DNA of 64,000 nucleotides from Dioscorea cayenensis subsp. rotundata (taxonomy: Eukaryota; Streptophyta; Magnoliopsida; Dioscoreales; Dioscoreaceae), in assembly GCF_009730915.1 (NCBI RefSeq), contig NC_052480.1, positions 1,736,001-1,800,000 on the forward strand, read 5' to 3'. The position numbers were made by a program, and so were the translations under genes. The notes beneath the pieces were generated by a model. It had not been told where the DNA came from. It made no database searches and saw nothing but the letters and a program-made list of their open reading frames with translations. How positions within the stretch are numbered: position 1 is the stretch's first letter; every line of letters starts with the position of its first letter. Shown here piece after piece: positions 36,296 through 47,692 of this stretch.

Positions 36296-38317
36296 TAAAT
36301 GATAGTGATGCCATCTCATCCTGCATGACTACTAAAAAAAAATGTTTTAATGACACATGGCCTACCACATGTCAATGTTGGTTAGTTGGCATGCCATGTA
36401 AGCAACCACACTGGCCTTTCAGCAGTTCCTGCCACATGGTTCACAGAAACTGCTAGAGGAATCAAATTGAACATGAGTTATTCAGTTGGATAACCTAAGT
36501 GAGCGTTTTTTGATTCAAGGGAGAACAAATTAAACAATCACTTTAACTTAAGGAACAAATAGGTTGTGGCTTTCATCTCCTGCGTCAATCAAAACACATG
36601 CACTTACACACAATTCACTTTCATGATATATCTTGTAACATGTTGGTCATCATCCTGCTCATGCATCAGACATCATTCCTCTCGAGAGTCTCACATCACT
36701 CAGAAGAACCTCAAGTAAAGAAGGCAGCAACTTTGGCAATTTCTGAGATTTCTTCTGTTTATCATAATGTTTGTATTTTTGAGTTATAGTAACTTAGATA
36801 AAAAATAATGCAATGTCACGTTAACTATGTTGTGTGTGGGGAATGCCATATACCCAAAACATGAGGCAGTCTCCTTTTATTTTCTTTTCTTGTTTTTTCT
36901 TTTTTAGAACTTATTCCAATCTGCTTTGCCAGGGCCACATTTTGGTTCACCTCCATCATTCATGCGTGGGAAACTAGTTTCTATTTTACACGAGAAAGGA
37001 AAAAACTGCTCTCTTATTGATGATATTTCGATCGTAAAGAGATATTCTGATGGATCATGCAACTCTATCCCAGTGTCTTCAGACGATGAGGCTCTTTCTA
37101 GAGCTGTGAAAGAGGTATGTCATATGCTGGTTCCTTTTGAACTTTGTTTCAGTATTACATTTCACAGTAATGGTATTCAATGTGTTTGATTTGTCATTCT
37201 AGGTAAAAAATGAAAGGGTAGGCTTTATTTGGACTCGGTTTTCAGCATTGGATTCTTATTTTAAAGAACAAGCACAAGATGCACAGAAGTTTGGGTGTCG
37301 AGTTGCAGAGGTGATTTCATTGCAGACATGTAATAAGAAATCAGACAGGAAAGATAAAAAACATGGCATGAGAAACTCAGAATTGAAGAACATTCTGAGC
37401 TGTGTGGATGCTAGAATCCAGAGATTGTATGATGCATTACCAAATAATACTATGTTTGTAGTCTGCACTGGCCATGGAGATACTGCCATCGTTCAAAGGT
37501 TAGTGCCATCATAGCATGCTTATAGAATCCAATTTTCTTGTTATTACTGTGTTACCATTCTTTCTTCATTTGCATATCATTTCTCTTTTCCAAAACCAGG
37601 GTTGAGAGAGTCTGACCCAACCAATATCTGGCCTATTAGATGATTTATTAGCATGTCCAGGGCTAAATGAGGCATTGCTGGTCCTAAATTGTTGTGGTTA
37701 GAACCTAGTTCAATTCTTTATCGAGAATGTTACATCAGGTTTGAACCAACCAAATATGTTTTGTAAGATTCAAGCCAATATCAGTTTTGTCTTACTCCCA
37801 TGAGTACTTCGTAAAATGCAATGCATGTTGAGATGATACCAAATAATGTCGAGAGGTGCATGTGTACCTTTTGCGCTTATGCCAATGATTGTCACCGACA
37901 AAAAGATGGTTGAAGCTATTTCAAATTCCTTGCTATGTCATTTATTACCACCCACTACTTTGATAGGCCATCAAGGTATTTATCTTTCATCTGGCTGTAT
38001 GCAAAATTTGGTGAATTAGCACAAGGATGAAAAATCATGCACTCATCTACTTGGAACTGGTGGCTGCTAGTCTGATATGTTTCTGACTAAAACTAGTTAG
38101 TACCATGCATGTGAAATCAGTGAGTTAACTTAAATTTTCACGTTAAGTTGTCATTCTTCTATTGATCAATAATCTGTATTCGGTTTGAAGTTTGAGGAAG
38201 GTTCTCAAAAGCGGCACTGAGACAACAACAATCAGCCGCGAACATCTTGTAAAAGCCTTGGAGGAACTTCAAGCCCAAGCAGAAGTGGCTCTGTGCTTTG
38301 CTTGTGTCAAACATTGA
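32121..38317 (+). CDS. SDN5: DEDDh 3'-5' exoribonuclease, SMALL RNA DEGRADING NUCLEASE 5-like
   Basis: SDN proteins trim 2'-O-methylated small RNAs from the 3' end; this member belongs to the REX1-like exonuclease family. Fourteen exons: 32121–32231, 33042–33098, 33181–33246, 33434–33567, 33724–33803, 33958–34062, 34139–34209, 34467–34526, 35226–35281, 35680–35740, 35897–36158, 36933–37114, 37203–37498, 38191–38317; 555 residues. An N-terminal region ([20 protein letters not shown] and a cysteine-poor linker) precedes the nuclease domain. Catalytic residues are Asp205/Glu207 in LLALDCEM, Asp288 in [13 protein letters not shown], and His335/Asp340 in GHDSTED. The C-terminal half contains [11 protein letters not shown] and ends [15 protein letters not shown], as in Arabidopsis SDN5. 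The start is set at MGSSS; MDCAL at 32019 is in frame but less conserved-looking. The exon 12 acceptor is the CAG at 36930–36932, not the nearer TAG, because only this keeps the frame. Confidence 0.93.
32331..32960. repeat. Three tandem copies of a ~210-bp unit inside SDN5 intron 1
   Basis: Copies aligned at 32341, 32551 and 32761 repeat, in the same order, tttgtttgg, gaNNatcttg, gatgaaaagatgtgaga, gtttgttggattg, gcattg, gattttt and gtaaatgaac. They are 75–85% alike by eye. Intron expansion by local duplication is the simplest reading. Confidence 0.8.
36250..36290. repeat. (CT)n microsatellite in SDN5 intron 11
   Basis: About 20 uninterrupted CT units. Confidence 0.95.
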
Positions 38318-41175
38318 TGTTGTTTCACTGATGCTAGCTTTTCATAGACAGGATCTGATAGAGCTACCAATTGGTTAGTTTTCTGATTTCTCCCCATGAT
38401 TTCCTGCTACTTGGTTTCTATATACATACAGAAGCCTTCACTGATGTTAGCTTCTCTTATACAGGAACTGATAATGCTAAAGCTGCTGCTTTAAACATGT
38501 ACACTAAGTTCTTTCCATTTCTCATTGATCACAGTAGAGCTTTCAACTTCAAAGATCTGTGTATGAATATGAGACCGTTGCTCGGCAACATTGAGATTGA
38601 TACAAGCAATAATCATTCGATAATTATTAGCGGATCCATGATTTTTTATTCAAAGGAAGTTGAACTCATGTGTCTGTAAAAGTTCACCTCCTTCGCAGAG
38701 CCGGAATGTTGTTATACATATTAACTTGTTTATGTGCTTGCACTTTTGTTCATGGTCTCATTCAAATAAGTTACATTGTCAAGATTAGGGTGCTAATGTG
38801 CTGGTTTACCAGTAAATATTTTTTTGTTGTGTGTAAATCTCAAACATATTCAATCAGGTGGACTGTTGGAAGAATTTTTGGTTCTAGCTCTGTAATTTTA
38901 ATGGGTTATACAATTTAGGATAATTATTTTTATTTTTTATTTTATTTTTTGAATAAAATGGATAAATCACGAATTTATTGAGAAAAAAAGATTTAGGACA
39001 ATTATTACTCAGTGGTATGCATGCTTTTGGTTTAAATATTATATATATATATATATATTTATATTAAATGAAGAGACCACCAATTAAAGAAAATATTGAA
39101 AAAGAGAAGAATTTAAAATTTTATCTTTTCAAGGTGTCAATTCTGTCCCTGATCAAAAATAAACTTTAACAAACTATTATTTTATTACCGGAGTGAATAA
39201 AAGGAATTTAAAATTCTCAATTATTTAAAATTTTATAATATTTATTTTAAACCAATAAAATTGCATTTGACAGAGTTACCAGTGGTCAAAGTGGATTGTG
39301 CCATGCCTTCATTATATAGGCTGCCCAGCCTTTTTTTATATATATTATATGATTTGTAGAAGAAAAAAATCCAAAAATTTTAAATTTAAACTATTATTGG
39401 AAGTATGTATAAACAAATTTTTTTTTTATAAAATAAAAGGTTGATATTTTATGCTTTATATATAATTATGTGTAAAAAAATTCAAAAATTTAAACTCTAT
39501 ATAAATATTCAAACTATCTTGCGTAATATAACTAAATTCTCACTTGTATAAATTAAAGTATACACTAACATCAAAAATAATTTTTATATATTTCTATATA
39601 AATAGTAATACAAGCATTATCCTCCTGCTTTCGTTAATGTATTTTGACCCATTTATTCAAAGGGTGACGTTGAGATCAAATATCAACCCAAAGGGAATAA
39701 AACCTAGATAAAGTCAACTACAGTCCATCAACCCTAAAGTGACACATCTTCACAAACTTTTAAAAGGATTAACTCAACCCAATTCAAACAAGACCAAATC
39801 CACAGCACCTTTTTAGCCATGCACAACAACCATCTATAGATTCTAGAACTCTACCATGCATGCTTACAAACAAGCCAAGAAGATAAGTCATAACTTTGTT
39901 CTTCTCTTCCTTCTCTTCTCCTCTTTATCTCCTCAATCCAAACTCAACCAGAGTTAGAGTCAGGGTTTGCCAATGCATGCATTCCATGCACACCAGCCAT
40001 GCATGAACCACCTATTCCTTTTATTGCCACGTTTCCTCCTCATTACATATACAGACATATATATCCTTACGCTAGATTATATTCCAAGTTTTTACTTTTT
40101 CGCCAATCAACTCTTGATGTATTGGCAATAGGTCTCCCGCTTAAGGTATTCATATCCTTGCCCAAAAAACATGTTCGAATCTTAGCTCATGTAGGATGAG
40201 GGCCAGATGTATTGAGGTATTAATTATATATTTGTGTATGGCCTGACCTAATTTGTCAACTTTATATATCAAAGAAAAAAAAACTTTTTAACTTTTGCGC
40301 CCATATTTAGTTAAAAGTATTTATCTTGTTTATCTATGCTATATAATTATTTATTCTCCTAATTCTTTGCCTTCTTGCTTAGAATTTAATCTATTCTTTT
40401 TATTTTTATTTTATTAGACTACTCAAACATATTTACATGTCAAATATATTCTAATGTTTTTTACATTTTATAGCCTACTCACGTAGTTCCTTTAATTATT
40501 ATGCCACTTCGACTTATTATAAAAACAATGACATATTATTATTGAATTTTATCTTATATATATACATATCTTAATGGTTCTATGTTTAATAGCATATATT
40601 ATCTTGTATTTTACCAAGTAAAGTTATTATTAAAAAAAAATCTATGTTTGTTTAGAAATTAAATCTGAATTTGTCTTATCTTGTAATATCAAATTCACAT
40701 TCTATTTTATTCAAGAAGTTAAACGTTACAAGGAGACAAAATTGTTTGACTATTTTATGAACCATGCCGTATTAGTTGTCATGTTATAAATGAACAATAT
40801 ATTTTGTCGTTTTATATATATAGTTTGTCGAACAATCTAACTAAAAGTAGTTTTCTATCATTACATTAATGATCAAATTAATATTTACTGATTGATTGAT
40901 TCAACTGGTCAAATTTTGTCATTAGAGCATACTATAATTTTGCATTGACGTTTTTCTATGCTTGATTGGGTAAAACAAATTAATACTCATAAAGAGAGTA
41001 TAGTGATGAAATTTATTTTATCGACATTATATTATTACAGTATTATACATAAACACTTTTCATCTTATTTAATTACCAAAATATAATTATTTAAAAAATA
41101 AGTCATTACTTAAATTCCAAAATATATAAAATGAATTAGGTGACAAACTTTACTCCATATCTACAATTACCAAAA

Positions 41176-41176
41176 C

Positions 41177-41233
<57 letters not shown>

Positions 41234-41237
41234 CAAA

Positions 41238-41283
<46 letters not shown>

Positions 41284-41288
41284 ACACA
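41176..41288. repeat. Compound microsatellite (AAT)n then (CA)n
   Basis: About 19 AAT units (41176–41232) run almost directly into about 24 CA units (41238–41288), 400 bp upstream of the first YUCCA-like gene. Confidence 0.95.
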
Positions 41289-41562
41289 GAGAGACAGAAA
41301 TTCACTGTGACAATGAAAGGGTTCCAAGAGTCTCTTGAAAATCACTTGAAACCATGCACAAGATATGCATGCAAGAATATATATATATATTTATAAATCT
41401 CCATTTCCTTATATTACTTTTTTTTTAAAACATTTCCTTATATTCTCAAGTCAATAATAATGCAAAAGATTTATTATAATGCTCATGATATTCTAATCTG
41501 TTCAAATAATTAAGTGAATCTCATTATATGTAATAATAAATAATTGATTCCCTCAACCCTGG

Positions 41563-41575
41563 CCTCTATAAATTA
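41563..41575 (+). promoter_or_regulatory. TATA box of the first YUCCA-like gene
   Basis: cctctataaatta lies about 120 bases before the start codon and about 30 bases before a CT/AC-rich probable start site (ccttcaccacc). Confidence 0.6.
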
Positions 41576-41691
41576 AGGCCTCCCTTCACCACCTTCTACC
41601 ATACATCCTTGCATAGATTGTAAGATCATAGTGTTGTAAGAGATAAAATAAGAGCTTTATCTTAATTATATAAGATCATTAAGGCTTATCA

Positions 41692-42738
41692 ATGGGTGAA
41701 TTAGAAAAGGAAGTGATCATTGTTGGTGGAGGACCAGCAGGGCTTGCCACAGCTGCATGTCTCAAGAAACAATATATATCAAGCATGATAATATTGGAAA
41801 GAGAAGCATGCACTTGCTCAACATGGAAGTTGAAGACATATGATAGAGTTAACCTTCATTTAGGTAAGGATTTTTGCACCCTCCCTCACTTCCCTCACAA
41901 GAAGGGCACCCCAGTTTTCATCTCCAAATCTTGCTTTATCGATTACCTTGATGAGTACGTCGAGTTTTTCAATTTAAAGACTATGTTTAACATGAATGTG
42001 ATCTCTGCTACTTTTGATGCTGATGATGGAAAGTGGCACTTAGTATCTAAAAATACCTTTACCGAAGAAATTTACATGTATAAAAGCAAGTTTGTAGTTG
42101 TAGCCACTGGTGAAAATGCTATGAAGATGATACCGGAAATTTTTGGATTAAGTACATTTCCTGGTGAGTTCATCCACTCTTCTGAGTACAAGTCCCCGAT
42201 GAAGTTTGCCGGAAAGGATGTGCTTGTTGTCGGGAATGGTAATTCTGGTATGGAAATTGCTTATGATCTTGCAAATTCCGGTGTCAAGACCTCCATCCTT
42301 ATTCGTTCCCCGGTAATTAGTTTGATTTTTGTAATCAAACATCAATAATTAGAGATGATCAATGTTGATAGTTTTACTGCAGTTCTTGTTTGTACATGTG
42401 CAGTTTCATGTAATGACCAGGGAAATGGTACATGCTGGGATGCTTCTTTTGAAGTTCTTGCCAATAGAGTTTGTCGATAAGGTGATGATCGGTCTTTCGA
42501 AAGATTACTTTGGAGAGTTATCGAAGTATGGTATCATCATGCCGGAGAAGGGCCCTTTCATCATCAAAGCAACCACGGGCCGGTCTGCGGTAATCGATGT
42601 TGGGACAATAGGCAGTATCAAAGATGGACTTATTAAGGTATATATTTCCTTCAAATTCAAAGACTTTTGGAGGATCTTAAAAGATTCAAAGATTATTTCA
42701 CTAATTTATTCAATCAAAGTTTTCATTATTTGATGATC

Positions 42739-42774
<36 letters not shown>

Positions 42775-43177
42775 GTGTTCAAGACCACAATTGAAAAGAT
42801 TGAAGGAGATGAAGTTGTGTTCTCTGATGGAAGATCTAAGTGTTTTGATGCAATAATATTTGCTACTGGTTACAAGAGCACAGCACACAAGTGGCTCAAA
42901 GTAAAATATAAAAATGCATAAGATTATTTAATTAATTTATTATTCCCTTATTATGTTATTAATTATTAATTTTTAATTTTTAAACTAATTAGTGATTAAT
43001 TTGCAGGATGGTGAACTCTTGAATGAAGAGGGATTTCCTAAACAAAGTTTTCCAAACCATTGGAAGGGAAAGAATGGAGTTTATTGTGCTGGTCTTTCAA
43101 AGAGAGGACTTGCTGGGATAGCTGCTGATGCTCAGAACATTGCAAAGGATATCAGCACCATATTGTTGTCAAACTAA
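41692..43177 (+). CDS. YUC11-like: Flavin monooxygenase, YUCCA10/11 type (copy 1)
   Basis: YUCCA enzymes oxidatively decarboxylate indole-3-pyruvate to the auxin indole-3-acetic acid, using FAD and NADPH. Four exons (41692–42312, 42404–42637, 42775–42900, 43007–43177) encode 383 residues, the length of the short YUC10/YUC11 clade. Motifs: FAD site VGGGPAGLA (about 12–20), ATG motif VVATGEN, FMO signature [17 protein letters not shown] site [11 protein letters not shown]-terminal FATGYKS and YCAGL. All introns are GT–AG. It is the most diverged member of a local three-gene cluster and stands head-to-tail with the next copy. Arabidopsis YUC10/11 are seed-expressed; the RY-like words upstream would fit that, by inference. 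Confidence 0.93.
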
Positions 43178-43904
43178 TAATAGATCATTATATTAATTCA
43201 TATGCGGCTAGCTGCATGTTTTTAAAAAATAAGTTTCGATGTTATATACATATATATGTAAATATGATAAAGTAAGACAAATTAAAGTGTGTGTTCTTAA
43301 TTTGATCAAATATATAGATTTTTGAAATGCTATACATAAATAATATATATATTTAGCTCATCTGTTCTCAATTTTGGTATATTATTTATGGTTGATATAT
43401 AAATGCTAATGAAGTTGATGGGGCATATAGTATCTGATTGTGTGTTAATTAAGTAATGTGTTTGCAAATTATCCATTTATATATATAATCTGATTTTTTT
43501 TGTCAAGATTTTAAAAAAAATATATAATTATTTAATTAAGTATATAATTACAAATAAAAGCACATTAGTGCTTATCTATGAAAGTTTTTAGTGTGTGTAT
43601 ATATATATGATTCCATTCACTAGAAGATTTGAAGGTCTTTGAGTTTTTTCTTTTTTTTTAAAAAAAAAAATAGATAAATTACAATCATTCAGTCTTTGAA
43701 TAATTTCACAGGAGAGTTAAAAAGAAAAAAAAAAGATAAGCTTTTCCAAGTCAGATTATCCAAATAACTTGTTTTAAGATTCAAACATATCCAAAGTCCT
43801 AAAAAAATGGTAACTAAAAAATGATAAAGACAATGTACATTGCATGCATTGCACTTGCACTTCATTCAAATCATATGTACTTGTACTAACGGATAAGTAC
43901 ACAA
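43178..43904. other. Spacer between YUCCA-like copies 1 and 2
   Basis: Copy 1 3' UTR and AT-rich promoter of copy 2. A CATGCA word lies near 43846. No gene seen. Confidence 0.5.
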
Positions 43905-45075
43905 ATGAAGAAGGAGGTGGTGATCATCGGAGCCGGTCCGGCAGGGCTCGCCGTGGCGGCATGTCTCAATAGCTTCTCCATACCAAACATCATATTTGAG
44001 AAAGAAGATTGCATTGCTTCTCTTTGGAAGAAGAAGGCATATGATAGACTCAAGCTTCATCTTGCCAAAGATTTCTGTTCACTGCCATTGATGCCACATT
44101 CAAAGACCACACCTACTTTCATTCCCAAGGATCAATTCATCCAATACTTAGATCATTATGCAAAGCATTTCATGATTAATCCTGTATTTTGCACTGAGGT
44201 GGAGTCTGCAAGATGTGTGATGAATGAGAGATCACACAAATGGGTTATAATGACCAGGAATAAGATCACAGGTGAGGTGCATGAACACATGTCTAACTTC
44301 TTGGTTGTTGCCACCGGAGAGAACTCTGAGGGTATCATTCCGGAGGTTGTTGGGCTTGAGAGCTTCGCCGGAGAAGTCATGCACTCATCGGAGTATAAGT
44401 CCGGTGCCGGCTTTGAAGGGAAGAGAGTTCTTGTTGTTGGGAGTGGTAATTCTGGCATGGAGGTTGCTTATGATCTCTCAAATTTTGGAGCCATGACTTC
44501 CATTTCCATACGTAGTCCGGTGTGCTTTAATTTCTTATATATTGATATAAAGTCATTAATTGAATTAGTTTAATTAATATACTATGTTGTTTATGCATAT
44601 GATACACGTATCGTTGCATGCATGCATGCATGCAGGTCCACGTGATGAGCAAAGAGATGATATATTTAGGGATGGTGCTTGTGAAGTACTTACCAGTTAA
44701 AGTGGTGGATGGTCTTCTTGTCATGCTTGCAAAATTAAAGTACGGAGATTTATCCAAATATGGGATTGTTAGACCAAAGAACGGGCCATTAACCATCAAG
44801 ATTTCAACTGGTAAATCTGCTGTTATTGACGTTGGTACTGTTCACAAGATTAAAACAGGAGAGATTAAGGTACGTGAATAGATTGATTGATTAACTAATT
44901 AAATGGTCTATAATATATATATATACTGAATATATAAACAGGTTGTGAAAGGGTTGTTGAGTATTAGAGGGAATGAGGTATTGTTCACTGATGGCAAATC
45001 ATACCATTTTGATGCTATAATATTTGCAACTGGTTATAAAAGCACTGCAAACACTTGGTTGAAGGTGATTCATAG

Positions 45076-45109
<34 letters not shown>

Positions 45110-45362
45110 TAAATGTTTTATTTATGATCAAATTGGGATATTAAATTAATATGTGGACATGCATGTATATCAAATATAGGATGGTGGCTGCTTATTAAAT
45201 GAAGAAGGATTGCCAAAGCAGAGCTTTCCAAAACATTGGAAAGGAATGAATGGAGTATACTGTGCAGGGCTTGCAAGAAGAGGATTGGATGGAGTCTCCA
45301 TGGATGCTCAAAACATTGCTAATGATATCAAGGAGCAAATTAATACAATAGCTAATGAATGA
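43905..45362 (+). CDS. YUC10/11-like: Flavin monooxygenase, YUCCA10/11 type (copy 2)
   Basis: Same predicted activity as copy 1. Four exons (43905–44519, 44636–44869, 44942–45064, 45180–45362) encode 384 residues. Motifs: FAD site [33 protein letters not shown] site [22 protein letters not shown]. It has intron positions and phases identical to copy 1 and is about 95% identical in protein to copy 3 on the other strand, with introns also alignable. Homology to copy 3 begins at the start codon region and ends just before the stop codon: here the tail is NTIANE, in copy 3 KCS. Intron 1 ends in a (GCAT)n run directly before the acceptor. A Stowaway-like MITE sits 90 bp downstream. Confidence 0.93.
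45076..45106. repeat. (TA)n microsatellite in intron 3 of YUCCA-like copy 2
   Basis: About 15 TA units directly after the exon 3 donor. Confidence 0.9.
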
Positions 45363-45451
45363 TTCATGTCTTTGTTCTGTATATATGATGTACTTGCATG
45401 TCCATAATATATATATGATCCCTAAATTTAATGTCATAAATATAATATAAA

Positions 45452-45701
45452 CTCCTTCTATTCCCAAATACTTGTTGTTAAATGATTTTATACAAAAATT
45501 AAAGATAATATTAAATTTTTTTTTCAAAATTTAGAATAAAAATGAATGATTACTAAACTATTCCATTCTTAAAAACTCCTTATTTATATAACTTAAAAAA
45601 TTAAAAAAAATAAAATTTTAAAAAATAAATAAATATGACTTTGGTACTATACAATGACAATTATTTTGAAATATAATTTTTCTTAAATAAAAATAGAAGG
45701 A

Positions 45702-45702
<1 letters not shown>
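45452..45702. mobile_element. Stowaway-like MITE (Tc1/mariner), 251 bp
   Basis: The left end ctccttctattcccaaatac and the right end aaatagaaggag are inverted matches of the Stowaway consensus terminus (CTCCCTCCGT…). The interior (acttgttgttaaatgatttt, tacaaaaattaa) also follows the family. A TA follows the right end, the expected target dinucleotide; the left side reads AA, probably mutated. No coding capacity. Confidence 0.8.

Positions 45703-45763
<61 letters not shown>
45702..45763. repeat. (TA)n microsatellite
   Basis: About 30 TA units that begin exactly at the right end of the Stowaway-like MITE, so the run probably grew from its TA target duplication. Confidence 0.95.
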
Positions 45764-45766
<3 letters not shown>

Positions 45767-45785
45767 CATCGATCCTATACACATG

Positions 45786-45900
45786 TTCACAGATTCGTAA
45801 TCTGTGAACTTTGCTCTGGGCCGTTGGATTTCAATCCAACGGTTTTGCACTTTTCAATGAACGGTAACACTGTGCTTATGAACAGTGTACAATAAAAAAG
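45786..45900. repeat. Cluster of three palindromes
   Basis: GTTCACAGATT-cgt-AATCTGTGAAC (about 45786–45810) has 11-base perfect arms. CCGTTGGATT-tc-AATCCAACGG (about 45831–45852) has 10-base perfect arms. ACACTG…CAGTGT follows near 45868–45890. The group lies between copy 2 of the YUCCA-like genes and psaN and may be the remnant of a hairpin-rich transposon end. Confidence 0.75.
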
Positions 45901-46060
45901 TGAGATAAATAGTATTTTCACAAGATTAACTCTCACTGTGCATTATCTTAATTCTACTATTGTTGTCTGTAGACGTCTGTGTAAGTCCACATAAACCCTT
46001 TTCTATATATATATATATATATATATACATATATATTTGTGGATGAGAACTGAGCAGGGG

Positions 46061-46260
46061 TATATATATGGTGCCCACCAATCTTTGGAAAATCTAAATC
46101 CCACCATTGAGAAAAGTTCTCACCTTATCCACACTCCAACCACAATCTTCTCCATTTCATCCACAACCTCAAAACTTTTTTTTCAAACAACCTCCTTCCT
46201 CTCTTTCTTTTTCCCTTTCACAAACACACTCAAATTTCTAAGTGTTCTCAAGCTAGAGAC
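46061..46260 (+). promoter_or_regulatory. psaN promoter/leader region
   Basis: tatatatatgg (46061–46071) could serve as TATA box. caccttatcc (46121–46130) contains the I-box core GATAAGG on the other strand, an element typical of light-regulated photosynthesis genes, though it would lie downstream of that TATA. The rest is CT/CA-rich leader up to the ATG. Confidence 0.4.
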
Positions 46261-46943
46261 ATGGCTGCAATGAACTCTAGTGTCTTAGCTTGCAACTATG
46301 TGCTATCTAGTGGTTCAGACATGAGTTTGAAGCTTGCTTCAATATCATCTCCTCCAGTTACTACTAAGCTGCTCGTTATCAAAGCTCAACAAGCTCACAC
46401 CGTCGTCGAGACAAAGAAAACCAAAGGAAGTGAAGGAAGAAGAGTGGCACTTCTATTCCTGGCTGGTGCTCTCTTTTCGGCCTCGACTTCGTCGGCAAAT
46501 GCTAGCATCTTCGATGAATATCTTGAGAAAAGCAAAGCTAATAAGGTAAGTTCTATTTGCATGCTTTCATTAGAAATGGTATTAGAGCTTGAATCTTTGT
46601 GAATTTTTTTTATGAAGGAATTGAATGATAAGAAGAGGTTGGCTACTACTGGAGCAAACTTCGCACGTGCATATACTGTGGAGTTTGGCACGTGCAAGTT
46701 CCCGGAGAATTTCACTGGATGTCAAGATCTTGCTAAACAGAAGGTATGAGATAATTAATCAACTTTATAATTAATATGCATTTAAATGATGTAATTAGTG
46801 TTGAAGATCTCGCTAATTATCATGTTTTTTTTCTTTGTTTTTTGGTGTTGTAGAAAGTGCCATTCATCAGTGATGATTTGGAGATTGAATGTGAAGGAAA
46901 GGATAAGTTCAAGTGTGGATCAAATGTTTTCTGGAAATGGTGA
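46261..46943 (+). CDS. psaN: Photosystem I reaction centre subunit N, chloroplastic
   Basis: PsaN is a small lumenal subunit of photosystem I that helps plastocyanin dock to the core. Three exons (46261–46545, 46618–46743, 46854–46943) encode 166 residues, near the 171 of Arabidopsis. The first ~80 residues form a bipartite transit peptide: MAAMNSSVL start, basic stretch EGRR, hydrophobic VALLFLAGALFSAS and a processing site near SANA. The mature protein starts about SIFDEYLEKS and contains ELNDKKRLATTGANFARAYT, FGTCKFPENFTGCQDL and ends CGSNVFWKW, with four conserved cysteines. It sits between two inverted YUCCA-like genes, which has no functional logic and reflects duplication around it. 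Confidence 0.96.
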
Positions 46944-47279
46944 TCAACAACTTAATTTACTTTAATGTAATGTAATGTAATCAATTTTATTTTCTTGTTG
47001 TAATAAATTAATTTACTCTCAATTTGAATCTTCATGCATAGGCTGTGAGTAAAAAATTTTCTATCATTTATCTATGAATTAATTTGCATGTTAAGCACCT
47101 GTTGAATTTAATGGATTACCTTGTACGTACATAACTGACTAAACAAATTAATTATGGTAAAATCTATGATGAGGAAGGTGATATTCAAACTCAATTTTGT
47201 TAAGATGTAAAGGAACACCATTTATTTAATTTGATTCCATAACGAAATTAAGCTTCAAACACATCACACCACAAAAAGC
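46944..47279. other. psaN 3' region facing YUCCA-like copy 3
   Basis: Tail-to-tail spacer holding both 3' UTRs. A short atgtaatgtaatgtaat run lies near 46964. Nothing else seen. Confidence 0.5.
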
Positions 47280-47660
47280 TTAGGAACACTTAATTTGCTC
47301 CTTGATATCATTAGCAATATTTTGAGCATCCATGGAGACTCCATCCAATCCTCTTCTTGCAAGCCCTGCACAGTATACTCCATTCATTCCTTTCCAATGT
47401 TTTGGAAAGCTCTGTTTTGGAAATCCTTCTTCATTTAATAGGTAGCCACCATCCTATGATGTACATGTCCACATTTTAATATCCCAATTTGATCATAATA
47501 AAGCATTTAATTAAGTATATAAAAACTATGAATCACCTTCAACCAAGTGTTTGCAGTGCTTTTGTAACCAGTTGCAAACACTATAGCATCAAAATGGTAT
47601 GACTTGTCATCTGTGAACACCACCTCATTCCCTCTAATGCTCAACAACCCTTTCACAACC

Positions 47661-47692
<32 letters not shown>

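Larger units (their letters stand above)
38318..41691. other. SDN5 3' region and long spacer upstream of the first YUCCA-like gene
   Basis: The first ~500 bases look like SDN5 3' UTR, with a diverged local duplication (near 38324 and 38437). The remainder is AT-rich. RY-type CATGCA/CATGCATG words recur near 39817, 39855, 39973–40005 and 41353–41375. A box-B-like gttcgaatc lies near 40172. Microsatellites are listed separately. No coding frame was recognised. Confidence 0.5.

Noticed and set aside
36908-36932. TAG at 36905–36907 as acceptor of SDN5 exon 12
   Set aside because: It would put the conserved [10 protein letters not shown] block out of frame; the CAG ending at 36932 fits.
40120-40260. 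A tRNA gene or SINE at the gttcgaatc word
   Set aside because: There is no cloverleaf, no clear box A at the right distance and no tail or target duplication.
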